Source: Marinobacter sp. SS13-12
GTDB lineage: Bacteria > Pseudomonadota > Gammaproteobacteria > Pseudomonadales > Oleiphilaceae
Length of the DNA: 64,000 nucleotides
Reading direction: 5' to 3'
NCBI RefSeq assembly: GCF_030227115.1
Contig: NZ_JASSUA010000001.1
Location: 1,736,001 to 1,800,000 of the forward strand
The translations under genes and the position numbers were made by a program. Under the pieces are notes generated by a model, which saw only the letters and a program-made list of their open reading frames with translations, searched no databases and was not told the origin of the DNA. Positions 38,332 through 47,494 of this stretch are shown here, piece by piece (position 1 is the first letter of the stretch; each line of letters begins with the position of its first letter).

Positions 38332-38796
38332 ATGATTGGTATTCCTTTGGGGCTGCTCACCGCCAATGCGGTGGAGTGGGTCACCCACAAGTATGTGTTG
38401 CATGGCCTGGGCCGGAACCGCAACAGTTTCTGGCGTTTTCATTGGCACGAGCATCACCGTGACGTGCGCAGGAACGACTTCCATGACCCGGCCTACGAAA
38501 GGTCGCCCTGGGGCTGGCATGCCCAGGGCAAGGAGGTTGCCGGCCTGGTGGCGGGGGCGGTTGTTGTAACTCCGATGTTGCCGGTTGCGCCCTTTTTCGT
38601 GGGTACGCTGTATTTCTGTGCCTGGAACTATTACCGCGTTCACCGCAAATCCCACCTGGACCCCGAATGGGCGAAGACGCACCTGCCCTGGCACTACGAT
38701 CACCATATGGGGCCAAACCCCAATGCAAACTGGTGTGTCACCCGCCCCTGGTTCGACCATCTGATGGGGACCCGGGAATATTTTGTGCCCCGGTAA
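38332..38796 (+). CDS. fatty acid hydroxylase superfamily protein
   Basis: This 154-residue protein has the His clusters of di-iron fatty acid hydroxylases and sterol desaturases: THKYVLHG, HWHEHH, HRKSH and HYDHH. Few membrane helices are visible, with one clear hydrophobic stretch near 75-100. It is short, in the size range of CrtZ-like beta-carotene hydroxylases, but no carotenoid gene is nearby. AGGAGG precedes the ATG. The substrate is unassigned. Confidence 0.85.
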   Translation: MIGIPLGLLTANAVEWVTHKYVLHGLGRNRNSFWRFHWHEHHRDVRRNDFHDPAYERSPWGWHAQGKEVAGLVAGAVVVTPMLPVAPFFVGTLYFCAWNYYRVHRKSHLDPEWAKTHLPWHYDHHMGPNPNANWCVTRPWFDHLMGTREYFVPR

Positions 38797-39007
38797 CTAT
38801 TTTGTCGGGCCGCTGACCCTTCATTTCCATGCAGTTATATTTAAATACAAAATAAATATATCTTATTGGTGGGATAGGGAATATAAGAGAACGTGGCTGA
38901 ATTATGACTCAGCCCGGACAGACCAACTCAAAAGCGCATTCATAGCGTTTCTTGCGAATAAATAAACAGTTGCGAGCGCGTGAAGCATCCCGGAATGAGT
39001 AGCATTA

Positions 39008-39036
39008 TTGCTCACTTCCATTGCCGCCCATATAAA
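39008..39036 (+). promoter_or_regulatory. candidate promoter of the ice-binding gene
   Basis: TTGCTC at 39008-39013 and TATAAA at 39031-39036 are spaced by 17 bases. Transcription would start at about 39043, 25 bases before the ATG. The upstream 200 bases are AT-rich compared with flanking genes. An AGGA site lies seven bases before the start codon. Confidence 0.4.
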
Positions 39037-39067
39037 TATGGACGGAATAAAGTAGTAGGAAATAAAC

Positions 39068-40525
39068 ATGAATACGATTCAGAAACATACAAAATCGCTA
39101 ATAGCGATTTTTATTATAATGTTAACAGTCTCCCTCTCGGCTTGCTTTAGTGGCAGCGGTAGCAGTGGTAACAGCTCAACTACTTCCACGGGTAGCGAGC
39201 TGAGCGTTACCGCTACCGGCCCTTTCAATGATGCAGCCGGTGTAGGCACCAACAGTGTCGTCACCGCCACTTTCAGTGAAGCGATAAACGCAGATACGCT
39301 CGATACCTCCAGCTTTACGGTGGGTCCTGATGGCGAAGTGCCGATGACGGGCACGGTTAGCCTGGATAGCGAAACCAACACTGGTATATTCCAGACCAGT
39401 GGCGGCGATTTCGCAGCCAGCACAAAATATACGGCCACCATAACTACCGCCGTGAAGTCTACGGATGGCAAGGCACTGCCAAGCAACTACCAGTGGAGCT
39501 TTACCACAGGCGCTGGTGCTGATCTCGAACGACCTACGATTACGGCCAGCGACCCCGTTGACCTGGAAACGGGCGTAGCGATCAACCGGAACATTTCCGC
39601 CAGCTTCAGCGAAGCGATGAACGTAGCGACCATCAACAGCTCAACCTTCTTCGTGACGGATCCCAATACCAACCCGGTCGCCGGCACGGTAGAGCTTGTT
39701 GGCACTACCGCCATATTCACTCCTGCGAATGACCTTGCCATTAGCACCAAATACACCGCCACAGTCACCACTAGCGCTGAGGACCTTGCGGCAAATGCGC
39801 TGGCAGCCAGCTTTATCTGGTCATTCACTACCGGCGACAGTGTGGCGAAGGGTCCAGCACCGGTAACTCTTGGTACCGCAGGTGATTACGTGATTCTGGC
39901 GAAAACCGGGATTTCCACCACCGGCACTACTGCCATCACTGGCGACATCGCACTCAGCCCGGCTGCAGAAAGCTTTATCACCGGCTTCTCCCTTGTCCGG
40001 GATGCAACTAACACTTTTTCTAAATCAAGCACTGTAACCGGCAAAGTTTTTGCGGCCAACATGGCAGCACCTACACCGTCCATGCTTACAACCGCAGTAA
40101 GCGATATGGAAACCGCTTATACCGACGCTGCTGGACGCTCAAACCCTGACGCCACTGAACTCGGTGCCGGCAACATCAGTGGGCTGACCCTCACCCCGGG
40201 CCTCTACAAATGGAGCAGCGGTCTGGATATTGCCACTGATGTGACACTGTCTGGTAGCAAGAACGATGTGTGGATTCTACAGATCGCTGGTGATCTCACC
40301 GTGAGTAACGGCGTTAAAATCGCCTTAGCGGGCGGCGCTCTGCCGAAGAATGTGTTCTGGCAGGTAGCTGGTAAAACTATCTTCGGCACCACAAGTGACA
40401 TCAATGGGGTCTTCCTCGGCAAAACCCTGATTGACCTTCAGACCGGAGCCACCTTCAACGGTCGGGCACTGTCCCAGACAGCGGTCACCCTGGACGCGAA
40501 CGCGGTTACGCAACCGGCACAGTAA
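39068..40525 (+). CDS. ice-binding lipoprotein (DUF3494) with two Ig-like domains
   Basis: This has 485 residues. A lipoprotein signal ends in LSAC near residue 26, followed by a Ser/Gly-rich linker. Two Big_5-type Ig-like repeats lie at about 45-145 and 155-256, each with a TFSEA(I/M) strand and ending WSFTTG. The C-terminal part (about 265-480) is the DUF3494 beta-solenoid of type 1 ice-binding proteins, with TGDIALSP and GLTLTPGLYKW. It probably sits on the cell surface and binds ice or modifies frozen surroundings. DUF3494 genes are widely exchanged between microbes, and the AT-rich 5' flank fits recent arrival. Confidence 0.9.
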   Translation: MNTIQKHTKSLIAIFIIMLTVSLSACFSGSGSSGNSSTTSTGSELSVTATGPFNDAAGVGTNSVVTATFSEAINADTLDTSSFTVGPDGEVPMTGTVSLDSETNTGIFQTSGGDFAASTKYTATITTAVKSTDGKALPSNYQWSFTTGAGADLERPTITASDPVDLETGVAINRNISASFSEAMNVATINSSTFFVTDPNTNPVAGTVELVGTTAIFTPANDLAISTKYTATVTTSAEDLAANALAASFIWSFTTGDSVAKGPAPVTLGTAGDYVILAKTGISTTGTTAITGDIALSPAAESFITGFSLVRDATNTFSKSSTVTGKVFAANMAAPTPSMLTTAVSDMETAYTDAAGRSNPDATELGAGNISGLTLTPGLYKWSSGLDIATDVTLSGSKNDVWILQIAGDLTVSNGVKIALAGGALPKNVFWQVAGKTIFGTTSDINGVFLGKTLIDLQTGATFNGRALSQTAVTLDANAVTQPAQ

Positions 40526-40551
40526 TAACCGAAGCAGTTACGCTGTAAAGT

Positions 40552-40577
40552 AAAAAGGACCCCTCGGGGTCCTTTTT
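40552..40577. terminator. bidirectional terminator between ice-binding and PHB depolymerase genes
   Basis: A near-perfect palindrome with A-run, GGACCCC, its inverse and T-run forms a hairpin with a T tract in both directions. It lies 27 bases after one stop codon and nine bases before the other convergent stop. Confidence 0.88.
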
Positions 40578-40585
40578 TATGAGCC

Positions 40586-42331
40586 TTAATTACATGCCCC
40601 GGCCTCGAAGAAACCGTCAGAGGTTTCTTTTACCCAGGTATAGGTTCCTGAAAGGGCTCCCAGCGTGTCATCACCGCCGGTGCTGAAATAGCCGCCGGCA
40701 TAGTACGCCCGTCCCGCAAGATCATGGTTAAGATTGGTGTCGTTCCAGTCCTGGCAGGCAAACTCGCCACCGCCATCATTTCCGCCGTCACCACCATCTC
40801 CAGAGCCGCTGCACGCCGCAGGTTCGCTGGCGTACCAGAGCCCCGGTTCACCCTCGTGCAGGGTGACACTGCTCCAGGTGTCAAAGGAGCCGCCAATGTC
40901 TACATCATCACCGGATGTCAGTGCCCGCAGGTCGTAGGACCCACCTGCATAGGCCCGGCCTGCGGAGATGTGGGCGTTTGGTGAGGCGGTGGCCTGCTCG
41001 CAGGTTTCAATGGGGGCGTTGGGGTCGACGACATTCACGGCTCGGTCTTTGGTGGTGGTGTTGTCGTCGCTGTCGGTGGCAGAGTAGGTGCAGGTATAGG
41101 AGCCTGTGGTTGATGTGTCCACATCGCTACAGTCAGCGTTCACAGTCAGGGAGCCATCGTCGGTGTCTTCGCCGGTGGCGCCGGGGTCGGTGAAGGTGGT
41201 GTTGATGTTCACCGTCATCGGGTTATCGCCAATCAGGGTGATCACCGGAAACCCTTCCGGATCAGTGCCATCGCGGCTGTTGCGGCTGAAGAAATCCCAG
41301 ATCATGTCCGGGTAACTGGGGCCGACCCGGATGGACCATTTGCCATTATTGCCATGCTCACCGCCAACCCAGTAATGGCCGTGGTCTGTGTCCTGTGTGT
41401 TCGGGGTGGATAACGGTCCGTCTAGGTAGACGGTTTCTACCAGGGAACGGGAGCCCAATGTGCCGTCCCGGGTGTAGCGTATGTGCTCGCAGCTGTAGTT
41501 GTTCTGGTAGTAGGGCGTGCACGCAGTGGATGAAGCTTCCGCTTCAGCGGGTGTATCAAAGGCAGGATCCCCAAAGACCTTGAGGTGGGCGTCCCGTGTG
41601 TTGTCGGCAGCTGTCTTGAGTACGGTACAGTCGTTCTCGTTCTGCAGAACCATCAAGGGGATGGGGTAGGTGTCATCCAGTTCGTTCTGCATGTCCGACA
41701 CTACCCGGGATACGCTATGGAAAGTTGCGCTTCCGGGACACTGTCCGGATAACGAGACAGAGGCGGAGTCTTCACCATAGGGCAGGCCTGATGCCGGTGC
41801 TGCGGCTGCCCAGTATTCATTGTGTGCCACGGAGGCGACAGTGGCCATGGCACCTCCGGAAGACAACCCGGTGATAAACCGACGATTCGGGTCAATGCTG
41901 AAGTTGGCCTCCACGGCCTGTGCGATCTGGTGCAGGTCCTCAACTTCTCCAGCGCCTTCGTGGCGGTGATGGTCAAACCAGAATCCCCAGCAGTTCTCGT
42001 TGCGCAGCCCGTCATAGCTGGTGATAAACGGTGCCACCAGGATAAAGCCGTATTTTTCTGCCGCTTCGGTCAGACCCCAGTCATTCAGGACGTCGTTATT
42101 GGTCTGTTTGCAGCCGTGCAGTGCCATCATCATCGGCGCCGGCGTGGAGAGGTTGTCTGGCACGTACACTTTATAGTCCCTGGCGCGGGACTGATTGTAG
42201 CCCTGTTGAGGCTGGGTATAGGAATGGGTCTGGCCGGCGAACGCAGGTTGTATCGTGATGCTGAGAAACACCGACAGGATAAGCGCGGACAGTGCCGGGC
42301 CGCCGTATCCTGGAATGGACGGAAACGTCAT
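40586..42331 (-). CDS. extracellular PHB depolymerase family esterase
   Basis: This 581-residue secreted protein has a signal peptide over residues 1-32. The catalytic domain (about 40-365) has LHGC at the oxyanion region and nucleophile Ser157 in GLSSG. An Ig-like HYR/DUF5011-type domain follows (about 370-445). Two related modules at the C-terminus each start with GRAY and AGG-Y; a Gly/Asp-rich linker lies between. These may bind polymer. It should degrade poly(3-hydroxybutyrate) granules outside the cell. ATG at 42331 has AAAGGAG upstream; the frame extends to 42367. Confidence 0.9.
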   Translation of the reverse strand: MTFPSIPGYGGPALSALILSVFLSITIQPAFAGQTHSYTQPQQGYNQSRARDYKVYVPDNLSTPAPMMMALHGCKQTNNDVLNDWGLTEAAEKYGFILVAPFITSYDGLRNENCWGFWFDHHRHEGAGEVEDLHQIAQAVEANFSIDPNRRFITGLSSGGAMATVASVAHNEYWAAAAPASGLPYGEDSASVSLSGQCPGSATFHSVSRVVSDMQNELDDTYPIPLMVLQNENDCTVLKTAADNTRDAHLKVFGDPAFDTPAEAEASSTACTPYYQNNYSCEHIRYTRDGTLGSRSLVETVYLDGPLSTPNTQDTDHGHYWVGGEHGNNGKWSIRVGPSYPDMIWDFFSRNSRDGTDPEGFPVITLIGDNPMTVNINTTFTDPGATGEDTDDGSLTVNADCSDVDTSTTGSYTCTYSATDSDDNTTTKDRAVNVVDPNAPIETCEQATASPNAHISAGRAYAGGSYDLRALTSGDDVDIGGSFDTWSSVTLHEGEPGLWYASEPAACSGSGDGGDGGNDGGGEFACQDWNDTNLNHDLAGRAYYAGGYFSTGGDDTLGALSGTYTWVKETSDGFFEAGACN

Positions 42332-42397
42332 TGTTGTAGCTCCTTTCTTGGATTTATTGTTCGGCAACTACAAACAAGGAAATATCATGCCAGGGCT

Positions 42398-43753
42398 TCA
42401 ACTGGTTGATTTGGGGTCCTGATCCTCTGGCTCCGTTCCGGATGTGGTCGGAATTCCGGACGGGTTGTCTGGATTGTCGGACGCCTTCGACGAATCTTCA
42501 TCAGCTTCCGATGCCGCCGATTCCTCGAATTCGGTGTTCCGCGGGTCAAGTTCTGAGACGCCCAGGGCCGCCTCCGGGGTTGTGGTGTAGTAGTGTTCCT
42601 GCCGGGTTACTTTGGGATGGCTACGGCCAGGTCCCACCAGCATGAACAGGATCAGGCCGGTGAGTATCAGGGCGTTGCTGATAAACAGGCCCCGTGCTCC
42701 CAGTAACTCCATGAACAGGGCGCTGATGAGCGGCCCTATAATGCTGCCCAGCCCGTAGCTCAACAGCAGCGCCGTGCTGGCGGCGGTAACCTGATGGCTT
42801 TCCATCAGATCATTGGTGATGGCAACAGCGATGGGGTAGATCGCAGCACTGAGCCCCATGTATAGACCAACAAACAACACCAGAACAACGACGCTGTTGT
42901 TGCTGATGGCTGCGGCTATGAGGCTGCTGACAGCGGCGACAATCGCCACAACCAGCATCACGCGGTAGCGGTCGAAATGGTCGCAGATTCGGCCAATGGG
43001 CCAGGCCAGCAGCATGGCGGCCACAATGGCTGACGCCATGAAGTTGGAGAGCTGGTCAAGCCCGAGACCAATCCGGTTGGCGAACACTGGCCCCATGGCG
43101 TAAAACGCACTTATCAGCAGTCCGGCAATGAGTGCGCCCAGGGTGCCTGCTGGCGACTTGCGGTACAGCTTTGTCAGTGAAAGCCGCTCACTCCTGGCAA
43201 TACTCGGTGATTCACGACGGGTCAGTGACAGGGGAGTCAGAGCCAGTACAACCAGAACCGCCGCGAGGGAGAAGGGGATAAACCCGGATGGGTCGGCCAC
43301 GCGGATCAATACCTGCCCGCCGGCCGTGGAGAGGAAGAAGACAATCTGGTAGATGGCAAACAGGCTAGCCCGGTTGCGGTTGTCAGCCTTGCTGCTGAAC
43401 CAGCTCTCCATAACGATCATCAGGCCTGCCATTACAAAGCCGCCCACAGCACGGAGCGCTCCCCACAGATTGGCTTCGATCGCCATGGGATAGATCAGTA
43501 CGGAGGCTGTGAGCACAGCTGCGAAGACGGCAAATGCACGGATGTGACCGACTTTCTCAATAATTCGCCCGGCGTACAGCGTGCCGGCCACAAAGCCGAT
43601 AGAGTAGAACGCCAGGATCCAGCCGATAACACCGGCACTGAACTCCTCGATACTGAGCCGGAGGCCGAGCAGGGTCATCAGGAAGGCGTTGCCCATGATG
43701 AGCAGGATAATGCTGACTATCAGTGAAGAAAGGCTGACGATGGTCCTTTGCAT
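42398..43753 (-). CDS. MFS transporter, YcaD-like
   Basis: This 451-residue protein has twelve predicted helices over about residues 10-380 and a long hydrophilic C-terminal tail rich in Glu, Ser, Asp and Pro (about 395-451). The signature YAGRIIEKVGH between helices 2 and 3 and VMESWFSSKADNRNR are like the YcaD/YfkF group. GGAGG precedes ATG at 43753. Substrate unknown. It lies 66 bases before the PHB depolymerase gene on the same strand. Confidence 0.87.
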   Translation of the reverse strand: MQRTIVSLSSLIVSIILLIMGNAFLMTLLGLRLSIEEFSAGVIGWILAFYSIGFVAGTLYAGRIIEKVGHIRAFAVFAAVLTASVLIYPMAIEANLWGALRAVGGFVMAGLMIVMESWFSSKADNRNRASLFAIYQIVFFLSTAGGQVLIRVADPSGFIPFSLAAVLVVLALTPLSLTRRESPSIARSERLSLTKLYRKSPAGTLGALIAGLLISAFYAMGPVFANRIGLGLDQLSNFMASAIVAAMLLAWPIGRICDHFDRYRVMLVVAIVAAVSSLIAAAISNNSVVVLVLFVGLYMGLSAAIYPIAVAITNDLMESHQVTAASTALLLSYGLGSIIGPLISALFMELLGARGLFISNALILTGLILFMLVGPGRSHPKVTRQEHYYTTTPEAALGVSELDPRNTEFEESAASEADEDSSKASDNPDNPSGIPTTSGTEPEDQDPKSTS

Positions 43754-43947
43754 CGGTCCTCCATTCTGGTTGATGATAAACAACGTATTCCGCAAGTGAC
43801 GCCTTTACAGTTTCGTGGGGGTGGATGCAGGGATTAAAAGGGGCATACTCGGTGACACGGTCTATTGTTCGGCTTTGAAATCATGAGCTAACGGTCTGGC
43901 ATGGAACGCTTCCGGCCCGGGTTTGATGTGTTGCTGCGTAGTGCTGG

Positions 43948-44706
43948 TCAATCCTGCGTGTTGTTGATAATCGCTGCATTGAATCGCTCGATTACCTCAA
44001 CGGGAACCTCCAGTGAGAAAATATAGTGCAGAGGATCCGCGACCTGTTCCTTGATAATGAGCCGCTGTACCGCAGGAGGGAAAGTCCCCGTGAGCATCCT
44101 GGCAACGCCATCCTCTGTGATAAAGCCGTCCAGACGGTTGCGGGTCAACATTTCGATCATCTGCTCGTTGCTGCCCAGGTAAACCCGCTCAACATGATCT
44201 TTGTTGTCGTCCAGAATGCGCTCCATTTTTTCGCCGTAGAAATTGCCGCGGAATAGCCCCAGGCGACTTCGGCCTCCGTGTGCTGGCGTGGACTGGAGCC
44301 AGTCGTGAAGTGAAACTGAACGGCCTTGGTCGTATGCTTCACTTTTGGTAATCAGGATGAATTGCTCCTGGCGGTAAGGAAGGGAGTAGCGGGAAAATTC
44401 GTCGCGCTCTTCTGAATAGCTGGCGCCGTATAAGAGGTCGAGCGAGCCCTTGCTCAACATGTGTAATGCGCGCACCCAGGGCACCTGGATCATATCAAGA
44501 CTGCAGCCAGCCGCATCGGCTGTGGCTTTCAAAAGATCGTATTCAAGGCCGTAAAACTGACCATTCTCGAATTCAAAATAGGGAGGCCAATCATCCCAGC
44601 CGACCCGTAATTCACATTCGCTGCGTGACTGTTCCGCCAGCGTCGATGAACACATAAAGGCCAGACTCGCCAGTAACAGGCTAAAAAGCGACGAACGGTA
44701 CCTCAT
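43948..44706 (-). CDS. periplasmic solute-binding protein, family 3
   Basis: This has 252 residues. A signal peptide covers about 1-24. The rest matches the two-lobed amino-acid-type solute-binding fold, with VGWDDWPPYFEF and GLEYDLLKATADAAG at the start of lobe 1. No ABC permease gene is adjacent, so it may act as a sensor-type orphan. ATG at 44706 has GAGAAA upstream; the frame extends to 44733 and ATG at 44718 is also possible. Confidence 0.85.
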   Translation of the reverse strand: MRYRSSLFSLLLASLAFMCSSTLAEQSRSECELRVGWDDWPPYFEFENGQFYGLEYDLLKATADAAGCSLDMIQVPWVRALHMLSKGSLDLLYGASYSEERDEFSRYSLPYRQEQFILITKSEAYDQGRSVSLHDWLQSTPAHGGRSRLGLFRGNFYGEKMERILDDNKDHVERVYLGSNEQMIEMLTRNRLDGFITEDGVARMLTGTFPPAVQRLIIKEQVADPLHYIFSLEVPVEVIERFNAAIINNTQD

Positions 44707-44767
44707 TGCTTTTCTCATATATAGGAGATGCATCTATACAGAGCTTATCCCCTCTTGACGCCGGCGC

Positions 44768-45172
44768 CTAACCTATTTTGGTAATCGTGCCCTGAGCGAC
44801 GGCGACTACCCGCTCCTCACCGTCGTTAATGGCCACCACCTGGCACTGGCATACCGCCTGTCTTTTTCCTGCTGAAATCACGGTTGCCCTGGCGAGTAAT
44901 GTTTGCCCCAGGGCGGGCCGCAGGTAGTTGATCTTGTATTCGGATGTGACCGAATCACCCAACACCGAACCGCCGGCATAGGTCAGGGCATTGTCTGCCA
45001 GATAACTGACTACGCCCCCGTGGACAAAACCATGCTGCTGCTTCAGTTCGTCCCTGACTGCCAGGGCCAGCTCAGCTTTCCCGGGTTCAAAGGCCCTGAG
45101 TTCTGTGCCCAGAAGCACACTGAACGGTTGTTGCTCGAGTATGTTTTTGCCGAAGTCGAATAGCTCGCTCAT
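44768..45172 (-). CDS. PaaI-family hotdog thioesterase
   Basis: This 134-residue single hotdog protein has the HGGVVSYLADNAL pattern of PaaI-type acyl-CoA thioesterases, with the catalytic acidic residue at about 60. GAGGATA precedes the ATG. It lies ten bases downstream of a second hotdog gene and probably shares its transcript. Confidence 0.9.
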   Translation of the reverse strand: MSELFDFGKNILEQQPFSVLLGTELRAFEPGKAELALAVRDELKQQHGFVHGGVVSYLADNALTYAGGSVLGDSVTSEYKINYLRPALGQTLLARATVISAGKRQAVCQCQVVAINDGEERVVAVAQGTITKIG

Positions 45173-45182
45173 GGCTATATCC

Positions 45183-45659
45183 TCAGTTCGGTGATGCCCC
45201 GGTTTTTTTCGTGTGCTTGATGTTCATGCAGATCAGGGCATGAAACACCTGCTGGCCCGACGTGTCGGTGACCGATACCGGTACCTGAATTGTCCCATCC
45301 TCAGACCAGCTCAGTTCAGAACCATCTGCAGTAGCAGTCAGATCGGTTTTGGCTTTTTTGAGATACTTCACTGACATGCCGGATGGAATCCAGCGAGCTC
45401 CCAGGGGAATCGATGCATCGGTCATCAGCCCGCCGGCGAGTTCAGCCATGTTGCACATGGCAATGGCATGCACGGTTTTCAGGTGGTTAGTGACTTTGCG
45501 GCGTTTTTTCATGGTGACCACGCAGCGGCCCGGTTCGAGGATTTCTACGCGGGGTGCGATGCTGGAGAAGTAAGGGGCAGTCAGGCAAACCGCACGGCTG
45601 AACAGGGCTTTACCCATTGGTAAGCGGTTCATGCGGTTGTACAGGCGGATGATGTCCAT
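45183..45659 (-). CDS. hotdog-fold protein, DUF4442
   Basis: This 158-residue protein resembles the DUF4442 hotdog group, with HLKTVHAIAMCNMAELAGG as its central helix in the position occupied by HGG in thioesterases. It probably binds or hydrolyses acyl-CoA. AGGAAG precedes the ATG. It is first after the TetR gene, with an operator-like palindrome 68 bases before the start codon. Confidence 0.85.
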   Translation of the reverse strand: MDIIRLYNRMNRLPMGKALFSRAVCLTAPYFSSIAPRVEILEPGRCVVTMKKRRKVTNHLKTVHAIAMCNMAELAGGLMTDASIPLGARWIPSGMSVKYLKKAKTDLTATADGSELSWSEDGTIQVPVSVTDTSGQQVFHALICMNIKHTKKTGASPN

Positions 45660-45726
45660 GGCATTGCTTCCTGATGATGAAATAAGGGCCTACCAGGAAA
45701 TCATGCCAAAACGCAGAAGTTATTTC

Positions 45727-45741
45727 TAGAATAATATTCTA
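45727..45741. promoter_or_regulatory. 15-base palindrome, candidate TetR operator
   Basis: TAGAAT-AAT-ATTCTA is a perfect inverted repeat with a three-base centre. It overlaps the TetR stop codon and lies upstream of the two hotdog genes, as an operator for them would. The regulator's own promoter lies on the other side of the gene and has no obvious copy. Confidence 0.4.
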
Positions 45742-46356
45742 AATCTGTTGTGCCAGGGACCTCCAGGCGCTATCGGCGAACACAGGCGCATGATCGCCTG
45801 GAGGTGTTGGCACCCGGCCGGACAGCCACGCCCGACAGTAATTTTCGGACTGCCCGAGTAGCAGGGACGGATACGTTTCCTTCGGCAGAGAGCGGATGTC
45901 CCCCAGCTTTACGCCTTCGGCCAGCCATTTGTGCAGCACGCTGTATTGCTCGCGGTTCCTTACGGCAAGTTCTTCCCCGAACGGGCCGGCCGCCACACTG
46001 GAGCGGGCGAGAAACATAAAGCGGGCCAGTTCGGGCTGCCGGGTGACCCAGTCCATATAGCTGTGAACGAGCTCCTCAATGACAGTTTTCGGGCTATTCG
46101 CACGCTCGAGTTCTGGCCACATTACGGCTTTGTGGTCATCCAGTGCGGCAAAGAACAGTGCGGCTACCAGTCCTTCCTTGTTGCCGAAATGGTGGTAGAT
46201 GGTCCCCACACTGGTGCCGGATCGCTGGCGGATGGTGTCTATTGTTGTGGACTCGATCCCGCTTTCCAGAAAGCACTCCAGTGCGCATCGAAGAATGTGG
46301 CGCTTCGTGGATTTACGGGCTCCGGGTAGCACCCGTTCGAAGGTATCTTGCAGCAT
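45739..46356 (-). CDS. TetR/AcrR family regulator
   Basis: This 205-residue protein has an N-terminal helix-turn-helix of TetR type (about 18-65) with TTIDTIRQRSGTSVGTIYHHFGNKEGL, followed by a helical ligand domain. AGAGGAA precedes the ATG. The downstream hotdog genes on the same strand suggest an acyl-CoA or fatty acid related ligand, by inference. Confidence 0.92.
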   Translation of the reverse strand: MLQDTFERVLPGARKSTKRHILRCALECFLESGIESTTIDTIRQRSGTSVGTIYHHFGNKEGLVAALFFAALDDHKAVMWPELERANSPKTVIEELVHSYMDWVTRQPELARFMFLARSSVAAGPFGEELAVRNREQYSVLHKWLAEGVKLGDIRSLPKETYPSLLLGQSENYCRAWLSGRVPTPPGDHAPVFADSAWRSLAQQI

Positions 46357-46395
46357 TGGTTCCTCTGAAATGCTTGGGTTATGAGGGGGCGGAGA

Positions 46396-46965
46396 TCAGA
46401 CTGGCGCTACACCAAACAGCCACTGATGAGCCCAGAACACCATTACCACATACACCGCAAGGCCGCCTACGACCGCAATGGCATCGTTCGCCTTGCTCGC
46501 CGGCAGTGTCGGGATTGACCGCTGGGTTCTGCGCTTCATGGAAATCCGGTCGACCACGGCCCATGCCAGGAAGGAGCCGAACAGCAGCAGGTCGTGCAGC
46601 ATGCCGTTGGCAAGCAGGTGGGCAAGTGCCCAGAGCTTGACCGCTACCAACATCGGATGCGCCAGTTTTGCCTTGATCTTGCCAGGAAAATAGGTGGCGA
46701 ACAGCAGGGGAAAGATCGGGATCAAAAGCAGCATGGCCAGGTGTCTGAGCCAGCCTGGCGGGGTGTAGATCACGGTCGGGTCCATGCGGGCGGCGCCGTA
46801 GCCCCAGATGATAAGCACCAGGCCGATCAGGGAGGCCACGGAATAGAGCCCCTTGAAGGCACCCTCGCCCATAGAGGCACGCAGGCGATTGCGCAGCGGT
46901 TCGTTGACGATGGATAGTGAGTGCACTCCGAGAAACAGAACCAGGCCAACAATCAGTGTGGTCAT
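46396..46965 (-). CDS. nnrU: NnrU family membrane protein
   Basis: This 189-residue protein has five to six membrane helices and matches NnrU, with HSLSI near the N-terminus and HPMLVAVKLWALAHLLANG in the middle. In Rhodobacter NnrU is linked to nitrite and nitric oxide reduction, and it is related to the isoprenoid-type NnrU/ZDS domain; here the role is not shown. nirK is 36 kb away. AAGGAG precedes ATG at 46965; the frame extends to 47001. Confidence 0.87.
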   Translation of the reverse strand: MTTLIVGLVLFLGVHSLSIVNEPLRNRLRASMGEGAFKGLYSVASLIGLVLIIWGYGAARMDPTVIYTPPGWLRHLAMLLLIPIFPLLFATYFPGKIKAKLAHPMLVAVKLWALAHLLANGMLHDLLLFGSFLAWAVVDRISMKRRTQRSIPTLPASKANDAIAVVGGLAVYVVMVFWAHQWLFGVAPV

Positions 46966-47118
46966 TTGCAGAACTCCTTGTCGTTTGATTGATCGGGCCA
47001 TTTTTCCTGAATGGCCCTGCCAGGGAAAATCTCAGTCAGTATAGCCGCGCAAACCGAGACAGCACATTCCTGAGGGTTTATCATCCCGAGCCTGTTCCAC
47101 CGGATTGAAAAGGCGCCC

Positions 47119-47493
47119 ATGAAGTTTCCCAAGGTCACCGTTGTACTGGTATCCGCAGCCCTGGTGTTTGTTGTCTGGGAGCAAACCCGGGAGCGGCCGG
47201 AGCCCGTTGATGCCAGCCGCTTTACCAATCTGTCTGCGAATCCGGTGGAGCGAAGTGTCGCCACGGACTGGGTGGTTACCCGGATTCCTGCACTGTGCGA
47301 GGATGCAACCGGACAAGACCGTGACGCCAAAGCCTTCTCGGAGTGCGTATCCGGGGCCGAAGCCAGGACGTCGTCCTGCCGACGTGGGGTCTACGACAGG
47401 TTCCCGAGTGTTATTGCTTCGGAGGCTGTGTTCCGGGATCTGTCCATTACGGCGATGAATTGTCTGGTTCCCCGATCTGGAGTGGTTGAATAG
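47119..47493 (+). CDS. hypothetical exported protein with conserved-looking cysteines
   Basis: This has 124 residues. An N-terminal hydrophobic segment (about 5-20) is a signal anchor or signal peptide. The rest holds four Cys, at about 60, 76, 87 and 115, that could form disulfides in the periplasm. AAAGGCG precedes the ATG. The next gene begins one base after its stop, so they are translationally coupled. I recognise no family. Confidence 0.65.
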   Translation: MKFPKVTVVLVSAALVFVVWEQTRERPEPVDASRFTNLSANPVERSVATDWVVTRIPALCEDATGQDRDAKAFSECVSGAEARTSSCRRGVYDRFPSVIASEAVFRDLSITAMNCLVPRSGVVE

Positions 47494-47494
47494 A

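Noticed and set aside
38895..38914. Hairpin GGCTGA / TCAGCC before the ice-binding gene
   Set aside because: Short stem with no T-run; not a credible terminator or riboswitch.
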